From Parcubacteria group bacterium GW2011_GWC1_45_13 (GTDB lineage: Bacteria; Patescibacteriota; Minisyncoccia; UBA11713; 2-01-FULL-45-33), in assembly GCA_001001285.1 (NCBI GenBank), contig LCKG01000001.1, positions 1 to 39,222 on the forward strand: a DNA stretch of 39,222 nt. Direction: 5' to 3'. The notes beneath the pieces are model-generated. The model was not told the origin of the DNA and searched no databases. It worked only from the letters and a program-made list of their open reading frames with translations. Positions 17,025 to 25,242 of the stretch are shown piece after piece. How positions within the stretch are numbered: position 1 is the first letter of the stretch; each line of letters begins with the position of its first letter. A program made the position numbers and the translations under genes.

Positions 17025-18033
17025 CGCCCGATTCAAGTTTATAAAGAGTTTTTAAATTTCGCAGGTCTTCCTCAAAAGTATAAGGATATGGCGCGCGGCC
17101 GTAAATCGCTTCTAAAAACGCTTTGATTTCGTCGTTGTACATCTCTTCTGCGTTAATATAGCCGGTATGAGGGTTTCCTTTCGGCACATCTATTGTTTCA
17201 GTAATTTTGCTTTTCGCGTCGTATATTTTAATAATATGGTCCAGCCATTCCCATTCTAAAACCCCTTCGCTGCCTAAAATTCTGGTTGTGCGAAAAGGCT
17301 TGCGGGAAATAACATCAATCATAATGTTGCCGACAACTTTATTCGCGTATTGCAGATTAGCCGCAATTAAATCGTCCGCCTCCATATCCAAATCCGAAAT
17401 CTTGCCGATATAACCAGAAATTTTCCCAACTTGTGAGCCGGTGAGCCAATTTAACCAAATCAATTCATAGGGCAGCATTTCGCGGCAAGCACCGGTCTCT
17501 TTTTTTGAAAAATAAACGTTGCGGTAGTCCTCCCAGGGATGCCAATCCGGAAGATATTGCCCCATATGGTGCTGGAACGACAAAATCCTGCCGATTTTGC
17601 CCGAATCAATTACCTCTTTCATCATCTTAATCGGCAAGAAAAATCTGTAAGTGCATGAGGGAGCCATCACAATATTTAAATTTTCCCCGCCAGAGGCGGG
17701 TCTGCCTTCGGCGGAAAAAACATTTTCATATCCATCGTCCGAAGTAGTCACTTCAACAAAAAAATGTTTTTTCTTGCCAATCGCCCAGCGGATAAAATCC
17801 CCATGCTTATTCGGAGGCGTGGAAATAATCACCGAGTCAAAAGCTTCATCAGAAATTTTATTTAAACCATCAATAGTTTTTATGCCGTATTCTTCCTCCG
17901 CTTCTTTCCGCCTTTCCGGCGACAAATCAAAACCAATGATATTTTTTTCGCCATTGGCAAATAAATTGCGGATTCTTCGCTTGCCCATGGAGCCTAGCCC
18001 TATCTGCAAAAATGCCGGTTTATTTTCTGGCAT
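17011..18033 (-). CDS. Gfo/Idh/MocA family NAD(P)-dependent oxidoreductase, copy 1
   Basis: 340 aa; LQIGLGSMGKRRIRNL Rossmann start, ISTPPNKHGDFI, FFVEVT, substrate domain GQYLPDWHPWEDYRNVYFSKKETG. Confidence 0.88.
   Translation of the reverse strand: MPENKPAFLQIGLGSMGKRRIRNLFANGEKNIIGFDLSPERRKEAEEEYGIKTIDGLNKISDEAFDSVIISTPPNKHGDFIRWAIGKKKHFFVEVTTSDDGYENVFSAEGRPASGGENLNIVMAPSCTYRFFLPIKMMKEVIDSGKIGRILSFQHHMGQYLPDWHPWEDYRNVYFSKKETGACREMLPYELIWLNWLTGSQVGKISGYIGKISDLDMEADDLIAANLQYANKVVGNIMIDVISRKPFRTTRILGSEGVLEWEWLDHIIKIYDAKSKITETIDVPKGNPHTGYINAEEMYNDEIKAFLEAIYGRAPYPYTFEEDLRNLKTLYKLESGGGEI
17686..17716. repeat. GC-rich intragenic palindromic repeat, copy c
   Basis: CCCGCC-AGA-GGCGGG (17686-17700) then TCTGCCTTCGGCGG; in Gfo/Idh copy 1 as AEGRPASGGE. 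Confidence 0.65.
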
Positions 18034-18034
18034 G

Positions 18035-19222
18035 TTAATTTATCTGATGCTTTAGTTTCCATTCGCCGTTCGCGCCAGCGCGCTCCCACAAATGAGGTTG
18101 CCGGTAGGAATCTATAATTCCCCAAAAACGCTTTTCATCAATGTCCAGATATTCCAAAAATTCCTTGAAATATTTTTTGGGAAATTCTCCGTCGTATCTT
18201 TTTACTAAAGCCGCCCCTTCTTCCCTTGTAATATGGCCGTCGCGGATTTCATGCGCCGCGTCAGACGTGGCGCGCCCGATGCCGAATTTTATAAAAGCCA
18301 GATAAAAATGGAATCCGTCAGTTTTATCGTCCAAACTGGCGTATTTTGAATAAGTGCCTTCGGATCTCCCGCTTTCGTTTACCGCAAAGCTGGTGTGTTT
18401 CTGCGCGTAATAAAAATTTTCCTGCGGCACCCATTTTTTATAGTAAGAAAGCCAATGCATTCTAGCGCCTAGCTTTTTAATTTCCGGCAAAGGCGGCTGG
18501 CGGTATAAATCAAACGTTTTGTCTTTAATTTCATTTTCGTCAAACACGCCCATCTTCAGCCCGGCCCGCAGTAATTTATCAATCCCCGCTCCTTTAAAAT
18601 GCACTTCTTCCCAATTTTCTATCGTTTCGTAGGACTTGTCGGCGTCCTTGGTTGACCCGCCATATTCGGCTTCTCCGTTTTCACCGTAAAAAATTAAAGG
18701 AATCCCGAATTTTATCGCCATATTGAAAGCGTAAGCTTTTTGCCCGAAAGCAAACGGTTCCCAGGCATCACCCTTAAGTTCAAAAGCAATTCTGGCAAGT
18801 TTTCTATGTAAAATTCCGTTGGGAAAACAATTGATTGTGGTAAATCCAGATTTTACAAAATTCTGGAAATTTTTCCAGCCGATATCGGTATAAATAAACG
18901 GCGCCCAAGTCACGACCAAGGGATGCATTCCGTATTTTGTTTTTAAAATATGCGCGGTGTATCCGCTGTCCTTGCCGCCCGAACCGGGAACAACCACGTC
19001 AAAACTGCCGTCTTTTGAGCGGTATTTGTCGCATAAAGCAACCAATTCCCTTCCGCGCTTTTCCCAGTTAATTTCATGATGTTTCTTCCAAGCGTACTGG
19101 CAAGCGCTGCAAACGCCGTCCGCGCCGAAAGTTATGCGCGGCCGCTGATTGGATACAACACAACGCGCGCAAAATTTTACTTCTTTTGGCTGCGATTCCA
19201 ATTGTTTGTCCAATTTTTCCAT
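18035..19222 (-). CDS. N-acetyl sugar amidotransferase (WbpG/PseA-like), copy 1
   Basis: 395 aa; CARC...CSAC Cys motifs, PP-loop VVPGSGGKDSGYTAHILK, YTDIGWKNFQNF. Confidence 0.92.
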   Translation of the reverse strand: MEKLDKQLESQPKEVKFCARCVVSNQRPRITFGADGVCSACQYAWKKHHEINWEKRGRELVALCDKYRSKDGSFDVVVPGSGGKDSGYTAHILKTKYGMHPLVVTWAPFIYTDIGWKNFQNFVKSGFTTINCFPNGILHRKLARIAFELKGDAWEPFAFGQKAYAFNMAIKFGIPLIFYGENGEAEYGGSTKDADKSYETIENWEEVHFKGAGIDKLLRAGLKMGVFDENEIKDKTFDLYRQPPLPEIKKLGARMHWLSYYKKWVPQENFYYAQKHTSFAVNESGRSEGTYSKYASLDDKTDGFHFYLAFIKFGIGRATSDAAHEIRDGHITREEGAALVKRYDGEFPKKYFKEFLEYLDIDEKRFWGIIDSYRQPHLWERAGANGEWKLKHQIN

Positions 19223-19250
19223 AATATCTGAATATTATAGTAATATAACT

Positions 19251-19961
19251 TCAATTTTCTGAACAAAGCAACGCTACCATTTTCGCAACGTTTTCCACGC
19301 TTGATGGATAGCCGGAATCATTTTTTTTAGAGAGAAATTCGGATATCTCTGCCGGCAAATCTTTGTTTAAACCTCCCCGCAAAAAACCCGGCGCCACTTC
19401 GTGGACCCAGATATTATCCGAAGCCAATTCCTTGGCCAGCGCCCGCAAAAGTCCGCTTAGAGCGTATTTAGCAGTAACATAAGCGCCCATTTTCCCGTAA
19501 ACTGAACCTGATTTGGCGGACGAGGAAGTTATTCCGATAATCACGCCTCCGCTCTTTTTCATGTAACTTGCGCAAGCCTTCATAAAATTAAAACCTCCAA
19601 AAACACCCGCCTCAAATTGCCGCCTAAACTGGCTGCCAGAAAGCTCGCGCAAAAAAGAACGGTTAATTTTTGATTCGGCGGCGTGGATGCATGCGTCAAT
19701 TTCTCCGAAATCCTCCGCGATTTTTTTTATGGCATTATTAACTTCCGTCTCGTCCCGAATATCGCAACGGTAAGCTTTATGCCCTTGACCGTTTAAAGAA
19801 GCAATAATTTTTTCAACATCACTTTCAACGGCGCCAAAATAAAGCAGCGCTACTTTAAATCCGTCTGCCGATAATTGCCTCGCGATAGCGCTGCCCACAT
19901 AGCCGGATCCGCCTGAAATCACGGCGGTTTTTTTATAATATTTGGACTTTTGCCGTTCCAT
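19251..19961 (-). CDS. SDR family reductase (FabG-like)
   Basis: 236 aa; ISGGSGYVGSAIA, GITSSSAKSG, YVTAK (YxxxK), HEVAPGFLRGGL. Confidence 0.88.
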   Translation of the reverse strand: MERQKSKYYKKTAVISGGSGYVGSAIARQLSADGFKVALLYFGAVESDVEKIIASLNGQGHKAYRCDIRDETEVNNAIKKIAEDFGEIDACIHAAESKINRSFLRELSGSQFRRQFEAGVFGGFNFMKACASYMKKSGGVIIGITSSSAKSGSVYGKMGAYVTAKYALSGLLRALAKELASDNIWVHEVAPGFLRGGLNKDLPAEISEFLSKKNDSGYPSSVENVAKMVALLCSEN

Positions 19962-20352
19962 AAGCAGCGAGCTTTTTTTTATTTTTAATCTCTATGGCAA
20001 TCTCAATAATTCTCGCGGCATTGCTTTTATGCTTCACTCTGCCAGTAACGGTAACTGTATCCCCAATATATACCGGATTTTTGAAAACCAAATCCTGGCT
20101 TAAGTACAAGCATCTTCGCCCCGGCAGATAAACGCCGACTAACCGCGAGCAAAGCGCACCTAAAAACATCCCGTGCGCGATGCGTTTTTTGAATTTTGTG
20201 GACGCCGCGTACTTCGCATCCAGATGAAGAGGGTTTATGTCGCCGCTTATTCTGGCAAATTCAATAATATCCTCGTTAGTGACAGTGCGTTTAAACGAAG
20301 ATTTGTCGCCGATAGACATTTGATCAATGGATTTATCAGCAATATTTTTCAT
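19933..20352 (-). CDS. MaoC-like (R)-specific hydratase / acyl dehydratase
   Basis: 139 aa; FARISGDINPLHLDAKYA hydratase-2 motif, RIAHGMFLGAL hotdog core. Confidence 0.88.
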   Translation of the reverse strand: MKNIADKSIDQMSIGDKSSFKRTVTNEDIIEFARISGDINPLHLDAKYAASTKFKKRIAHGMFLGALCSRLVGVYLPGRRCLYLSQDLVFKNPVYIGDTVTVTGRVKHKSNAARIIEIAIEIKNKKKLAAYGTAKVQIL

Positions 20353-20579
20353 AGTGCAACGCCTTTTGATTTTATAATATTTTTAACTTCTCCCAAGCTT
20401 TTGGCGTTCAAAACTTCATCCATAGTAAAAGAAATATCAAATTCTTTTTCCAGCTCCGAGATAAAAAACAGATAATTCATTGAATCCCAATCCGGAACAT
20501 CTTTTGGCGTTATATCATCCCTAACCTGCCCGGCGGGAATTTTTAATAATTCTTGAGCGATTTGATTAAATGTTTTCAT
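20349..20579 (-). CDS. Acyl carrier protein
   Basis: 76 aa; DVPDWDSMNYLFFISELEKEFDISF contains the DS(M/L) phosphopantetheine Ser; ATGA overlaps with both neighbours. Confidence 0.9.
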   Translation of the reverse strand: MKTFNQIAQELLKIPAGQVRDDITPKDVPDWDSMNYLFFISELEKEFDISFTMDEVLNAKSLGEVKNIIKSKGVAL

Positions 20580-21484
20580 GTAAATTTAGTTAATATTGCC
20601 GCATAATTAAGCGCTATTTTACTATCTTCTAATTTACCCTTATCTTTGTCAAAAATATTTTGTATATATTCTTTTTCAATTTTAAGGCCGCTTAGAGATA
20701 TGTGATCCCTAATCTCGCTTACGTTTTTATAAAGATAGATGTGGTCAATGAATGCCGCCCACGCTACCGTAGTAAGAAATATCTTGCCGGTATCAGACAG
20801 CAGCGCCCTTAGTTTGCGCAATACCACGACAGGATCTTCAACATGCTCCAAAAACTCTGCGCATATAATGCGCTCAAAGATATCCGCGCTCTCGAATTTG
20901 TGAAAATCTTCATTAAAAAGCTTTACCCTGCCTGCAAGCCGGTTTATCCTGAAAATATTTTCCGCGAAATCCGTTGAGGCTGCGCTTAAATCAACCCCCG
21001 CCCCGCTCCAATTTTTATTTGTCAATAAAAATTGTGTAAGAAACATCCCCGAACCCACCGGCGCATCCAAGCATCTGCCTGTCCGGCCGCTTTTACGGAC
21101 AAACTCTTTAAGAAAAAAGTTAAACGCGCGATGATGCGCCGCCCAGAAAATCTGCGAAAAATAAAGCCCCCATAAATATCCCTGCTCCAAGCCTTCAATT
21201 TCCCGGAACGTTGAATATAAATATGCCCCATTTTTTTCAAGCGACGCCTGTAATTTCAGAAATTCAATATTTATTTTGAGCAGATTATCCAGTTTTTTTG
21301 CGTAAGTATTCCAGTCAGAGTTACAAACTTTTAACGCATCCTGACACAACTTTTCCGCCAGGGAATAGTTAAATGGTATTTGTTCGCAAAGGCTAAAAAT
21401 GTCCCTATAAAAAAATGTGTTTCGTAGATAACAGCATGTTTTATAAAAAAGTGGGTATTTTTTTTCTAAAGAATTTTCCAGCAT
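20576..21484 (-). CDS. Class I SAM-dependent methyltransferase
   Basis: 302 aa; motif I CLDAPVGSGMFLTQFL, GVDLSAAS, ICAEFLEHVEDPVVVLRKLRALL. Confidence 0.8.
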   Translation of the reverse strand: MLENSLEKKYPLFYKTCCYLRNTFFYRDIFSLCEQIPFNYSLAEKLCQDALKVCNSDWNTYAKKLDNLLKINIEFLKLQASLEKNGAYLYSTFREIEGLEQGYLWGLYFSQIFWAAHHRAFNFFLKEFVRKSGRTGRCLDAPVGSGMFLTQFLLTNKNWSGAGVDLSAASTDFAENIFRINRLAGRVKLFNEDFHKFESADIFERIICAEFLEHVEDPVVVLRKLRALLSDTGKIFLTTVAWAAFIDHIYLYKNVSEIRDHISLSGLKIEKEYIQNIFDKDKGKLEDSKIALNYAAILTKFT

Positions 21485-21493
21485 GGTTTATTT

Positions 21494-22537
21494 TTACAAT
21501 AATCTGATGTTTATCCACGAAGGCGGATTTGTAAAGCCATCGATTGACGCCATTTTATCATTAAAATATTTTTTTACAAATTCTTCGGCAGGATGGTTTT
21601 GGCCGCTTTTTTTAAACCCTATTGTGATTTTCTTCGCGCCGGTTCGCTGCGCTTTCTGTGAAATAGCGTGCAAAAAAGCGGTTTCCACGCCGCGTCCGAT
21701 AATCCGGCAGCTCATAAGCAATGATTTTATGTGCCAGTTTTCCCCGGCGGTATTCGCCAAAGCGAAAATTACAATTCCGTAATCGCCGAATTTATCCGCG
21801 GCTTTCGCGTGGAATATTTTGTGATTCGGGCTTAAAATATAACCAATAATTTCTTCTTCGGTAAACGGCTGTTTGTCTATATTAAACTGGTTCGTTTTTT
21901 TCGTCATTTGAGAAAGGCGCGAAGCGGCGGAACGGTCGTTTTCACTCACGTAAATTTCCATGCCTAAATCCTTTAAAAAGCTTTCCTTGGTTTTGTGGCT
22001 TTTTTCAGCCTCTTTGCGAAGGCGTTCGGTAACGTAATAATTGCCGCGCATTTTGTCTTCATCGGTAACGGCTGTTGTTTTAAAGTAAGGCAGAGATATT
22101 AAAAATTTTGTGTAATCAGACGGGTTGGCGGGCATTTCCGGAACCTCCACTTCAGGCAAAAACTCGCGGACCATGGCGCGATTTGCGGGGTCATCATCAA
22201 GAAATACAATTGAATCAAGGCCGATATTAATTTCTGAAGCAATCTCTTTTAAATTATCCGCTTTATCGGCCCAGTTTATTCTGAAAGCTGCGAAGTGCAG
22301 CTCTTTGAGAATCATATTCGGGTGGGTTCTGATAGCCCGCATAGCTTCGTCGTAATTGTTCCTGCTGTTTACGGCTAAAATCACGCCATTGCTCTGCAAA
22401 TCCAAAAGGGCTTGCTGGAAAGCAATAAAGCTCGCTCCGGGATTGGAAAGAGAAAGTTTGATTCCGTCTAAGCCGTCTTCGCCTATAATTCCTCCCCACA
22501 GGGTGTTGTCCAAGTCTAATACTATACATTTTTTCAT
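21494..22537 (-). CDS. FkbH-like HAD-IIIC family protein
   Basis: 347 aa; VLDLDNTLWGGIIGEDG, VNSRNNYDEA, IVFLDDDPANRAMVREFLPEVEVPEMP, then GNAT-like C-terminus. Confidence 0.92.
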   Translation of the reverse strand: MKKCIVLDLDNTLWGGIIGEDGLDGIKLSLSNPGASFIAFQQALLDLQSNGVILAVNSRNNYDEAMRAIRTHPNMILKELHFAAFRINWADKADNLKEIASEINIGLDSIVFLDDDPANRAMVREFLPEVEVPEMPANPSDYTKFLISLPYFKTTAVTDEDKMRGNYYVTERLRKEAEKSHKTKESFLKDLGMEIYVSENDRSAASRLSQMTKKTNQFNIDKQPFTEEEIIGYILSPNHKIFHAKAADKFGDYGIVIFALANTAGENWHIKSLLMSCRIIGRGVETAFLHAISQKAQRTGAKKITIGFKKSGQNHPAEEFVKKYFNDKMASIDGFTNPPSWINIRLL

Positions 22538-22541
22538 CTGA

Positions 22542-22886
22542 TTATTTTTTTATAGCGATTGCCAAGGCCGTATTATTTGTGTGCGTTATCGAAATCAACA
22601 TTGATTTTATTTTTTTATTTTTTTCCCAAACTTCGGGAGCACCTTGCTTATCACGCCTAATTTCAAGCGTTAAGAAAAAAGTTTCTGTCGCGCCTAAAGC
22701 TTTGCTTGCTGACTCCTTGGCAACAAATGTCCCTGCCAAGTGAGGCGCTGGGTCGTGATAACTGAAACAGTGCTTTATTTCGCGCGTTGTAAAAACCTTT
22801 TTGATAAACGGATGCTGTTTATTTTTTCTGAATTTTTTAAACCGCGCGATATCAATTATGTCTACACCAACTCCACTTATTGCCAT
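22542..22886 (-). CDS. acpS: Holo-ACP synthase (4'-phosphopantetheinyl transferase)
   Basis: 114 aa; GVGVDIIDIARF and AGTFVAKESASKALGA. Confidence 0.92.
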   Translation of the reverse strand: MAISGVGVDIIDIARFKKFRKNKQHPFIKKVFTTREIKHCFSYHDPAPHLAGTFVAKESASKALGATETFFLTLEIRRDKQGAPEVWEKNKKIKSMLISITHTNNTALAIAIKK

Positions 22887-22925
22887 AATATATTTTTTAT
22901 AGCATTTATATTATACTATCTCAAT
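22887..22925. promoter_or_regulatory. 39-bp divergent promoter region between acpS and MBOAT
   Basis: AT-rich; minus-strand TATAAT at 22915-22910; divergent start codons on both sides. The -35 match (TTGAAC with about 15-nt spacing) is weak. Confidence 0.5.
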
Positions 22926-24344
22926 ATGCTGTTCAATTCGCTTGAATATCTGGTTTTTTTTCCGACAGTCGTCGCAGTTTATTTTATCTCACCGCATCGC
23001 TTCCGTTGGATGCTGTTGCTTGCCGCGAGCGCCCTATTTTATATGGCTTTTGTTCCGGCCTATATTTTGATTTTGGGCGTGTTGATTATCGCTGATTATT
23101 GCGCGGGCATTTTAATTGAGTCGGCGGCCGGGCGAAAAAGAAAATTCTATTTGTTTATTATCATCCTGCTCAACGTCGGATTTCTGGCATTTTTTAAATA
23201 TTACGGATTCGCAAAAGAAAATCTGGAAGCGCTGGCAAATTTTTTGCGTTGGAATTATTCTTTGCCAATCCTTTCCATTCTTTTGCCCATCGGCCTTTCC
23301 TTTCATATTTTTCAGGCCATGAGCTACATAATAGAAGTTTATCGCGGAAAACAACCGGCAGAAAAACATTTGGGCATTTACGCTCTTTATATAATGTTTT
23401 TTCCGCGGTTAGTCGCCGGTCCAATTGAGAGGCCGCAGCATCTCATACACCAATTTCGTGAAAAGCATTTTTTTGATTACGAAAAAGCAAAAAATGGGCT
23501 TATTCTGATAATGTGGGGCATGTTCAAAAAAGTAGTCATTGCCGACCGCGCGGCGGTTTTGGTAAACACGGTTTATAACGACCCTTTTCATTTTTCAGGA
23601 GTTCCGCTTATCGTAGCCACCGTATTTTTCGCTTTCCAGCTCTATGGCGATTTTTCCGGCTACTCGGATATCGCTGTCGGGTCCGCACGGGTGCTCGGGT
23701 ACGATATAATCAACAACTTCAACAGGCCGTACGCCTCAAGGTCTATAGCCGAATTCTGGCAAAGATGGCATATATCCCTGTCCAGCTGGCTAAGAGATTA
23801 TTTGTATTACCCGCTCTTATTTAGAAAACCAAAAATAACTCCGGCGCGCGTTTACGCCGCGCTGATGGCCACGTTTGTTATTATCGGCCTTTGGCACGGC
23901 GCTAATTGGACATTTGTAATTTTCGGAACCATTTATGGTTTTTATCTGGTTTTCGGCCTTTGGACAAAAACAATCCGCCTAAATCTTATAAATTGGCTTA
24001 AACTAAACCAATTTCCAACGTTGCTGAAATCAGCGCAAATTTTTACAACATTTTCTCTGATTTCTTTCGCGTGGATTTTTTTCAGGGCCGAAAATCTTCA
24101 TGAAGCTACATATATCGTCAGGCATCTGTTCACGGGGCAACTTTTTGTAAATCTGCCATTAATCGCGCTGGGGGGAATAGTATTAATGGAAATAGTCCAA
24201 TACATCCAGGGCGAGCGGGATATTTCTGAAATTTTAAAAAACCAATCTGCTTTATTGAGATGGAGCGCATATCTTTTTATTTTTTGGCTAATCATATTTT
24301 TCGGAGATTTTGGATTAAAGCCGTTTATTTATTTGGTTTTTTAA
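22926..24344 (+). CDS. MBOAT family O-acyltransferase (AlgI/DltB-like)
   Basis: Start MLFNSLEYLVFFPTVVAVYF (ORF track opens upstream at 22740). FFPRLVAGPIERPQHL, GDFSGYSDIAVGSARVLGY, SIAEFWQRWHISLSSWLRDYLYYPL, GLWHGANWTFVIFG. Confidence 0.94.
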   Translation: MLFNSLEYLVFFPTVVAVYFISPHRFRWMLLLAASALFYMAFVPAYILILGVLIIADYCAGILIESAAGRKRKFYLFIIILLNVGFLAFFKYYGFAKENLEALANFLRWNYSLPILSILLPIGLSFHIFQAMSYIIEVYRGKQPAEKHLGIYALYIMFFPRLVAGPIERPQHLIHQFREKHFFDYEKAKNGLILIMWGMFKKVVIADRAAVLVNTVYNDPFHFSGVPLIVATVFFAFQLYGDFSGYSDIAVGSARVLGYDIINNFNRPYASRSIAEFWQRWHISLSSWLRDYLYYPLLFRKPKITPARVYAALMATFVIIGLWHGANWTFVIFGTIYGFYLVFGLWTKTIRLNLINWLKLNQFPTLLKSAQIFTTFSLISFAWIFFRAENLHEATYIVRHLFTGQLFVNLPLIALGGIVLMEIVQYIQGERDISEILKNQSALLRWSAYLFIFWLIIFFGDFGLKPFIYLVF

Positions 24345-24345
24345 A

Positions 24346-25242
24346 ATGAAAAAATTTTTAATTAATCTGTTAATTTTTGCGGCAATAAATTTATTTTTGG
24401 CTGTTGCTTATTTGGTAATTACGCAAAACCTGTATTCTTATCACAACTGGGAAACGAAATCGGTACTGCTCGCTGTTCCAAAAAACAAAAACTACGACCT
24501 TGTAATTTTGGGCGCCTCAAACGGCAGGAGCCTTTCGGACGCCAAAAATCATCTGTTGGTTGAGAAGATTTTGGGCAAAAAAATTTTTAACCTATCCAAG
24601 GCAGCTGCGGGGCCAATTCCGGAAAAAGCCTATCTTAGATACTTTTATGAAAACGGAAACAGCGCTAAAAAGATCGTGTATTTTTTAAATCCTTACGCTT
24701 TTTATTCCGACGCTTGGAACGAAAAACTTGCCTTTTTAAATGCCGAACCGCTGTATTTGAAATTTTTTGAAATCGCGGTAAAAAACGGCTCAAGCAAAGA
24801 AGTTCTATTAAGTTACGTTCGCTCTAAATTTACGCTATCTTGGCTTGCCGGCATAAAACCACTGCCAGAAAACAGCGGCCCGGACGATGAGTTGACAAAA
24901 ATAGACAGCGAGCAGGTCCAAAACCAATTGAAGTTTCTTTATCCGAACGGATTAGACAAAGCCGCTTTTAGCCGTTATACCGACACCCTCAAAAAAATAG
25001 TCGAGCTCGCGCATAAAAATAATAGCGAATTAATTTTTGCTTTCCCTCCGACATTAGTAAATGAACAGCCAGGCAAGGAGGAAGTTAAAAATTTTGTGCT
25101 TGCGCTCGGAAAAGAAAACGCTGGTGTTCGTTTTTTTGATTGGTCTCAAACTATTGGAGATATCCGCCTGTATATGGATCTTGACCATCTAAATGCCGCG
25201 GGGGTGGGGGTCTTCGCCAAATTAATTGCCGAGTCTCTTTAA
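24346..25242 (+). CDS. SGNH/DltD-like membrane-anchored protein, partner of MBOAT
   Basis: 298 aa; N-terminal TM, LVILGASNGRSL (block I-like), MDLDHLNAAGVGVFAKLIAESL (D..H block V); 1 nt downstream of the MBOAT stop. Confidence 0.75.
   Translation: MKKFLINLLIFAAINLFLAVAYLVITQNLYSYHNWETKSVLLAVPKNKNYDLVILGASNGRSLSDAKNHLLVEKILGKKIFNLSKAAAGPIPEKAYLRYFYENGNSAKKIVYFLNPYAFYSDAWNEKLAFLNAEPLYLKFFEIAVKNGSSKEVLLSYVRSKFTLSWLAGIKPLPENSGPDDELTKIDSEQVQNQLKFLYPNGLDKAAFSRYTDTLKKIVELAHKNNSELIFAFPPTLVNEQPGKEEVKNFVLALGKENAGVRFFDWSQTIGDIRLYMDLDHLNAAGVGVFAKLIAESL

Noticed and set aside
17019-17030. Programmed ribosomal frameshift joining Gfo/Idh and the cupin tail
   Set aside because: No recognisable slippery heptamer plus stimulatory structure; the cupin half-domain is incomplete, so a scar or indel is more likely.
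19251-22886. ACP/SDR/MaoC/AcpS as housekeeping FAS-II fatty acid synthesis
   Set aside because: No ketosynthase, malonyl transferase or enoyl reductase in the window; FkbH and methyltransferase are interleaved and the operon sits in a glycan locus.
22740-22925. N-terminal extension of the MBOAT ORF
   Set aside because: Overlaps acpS on the other strand; the conserved MBOAT start MLFNSLEYLVFFP is at 22926.
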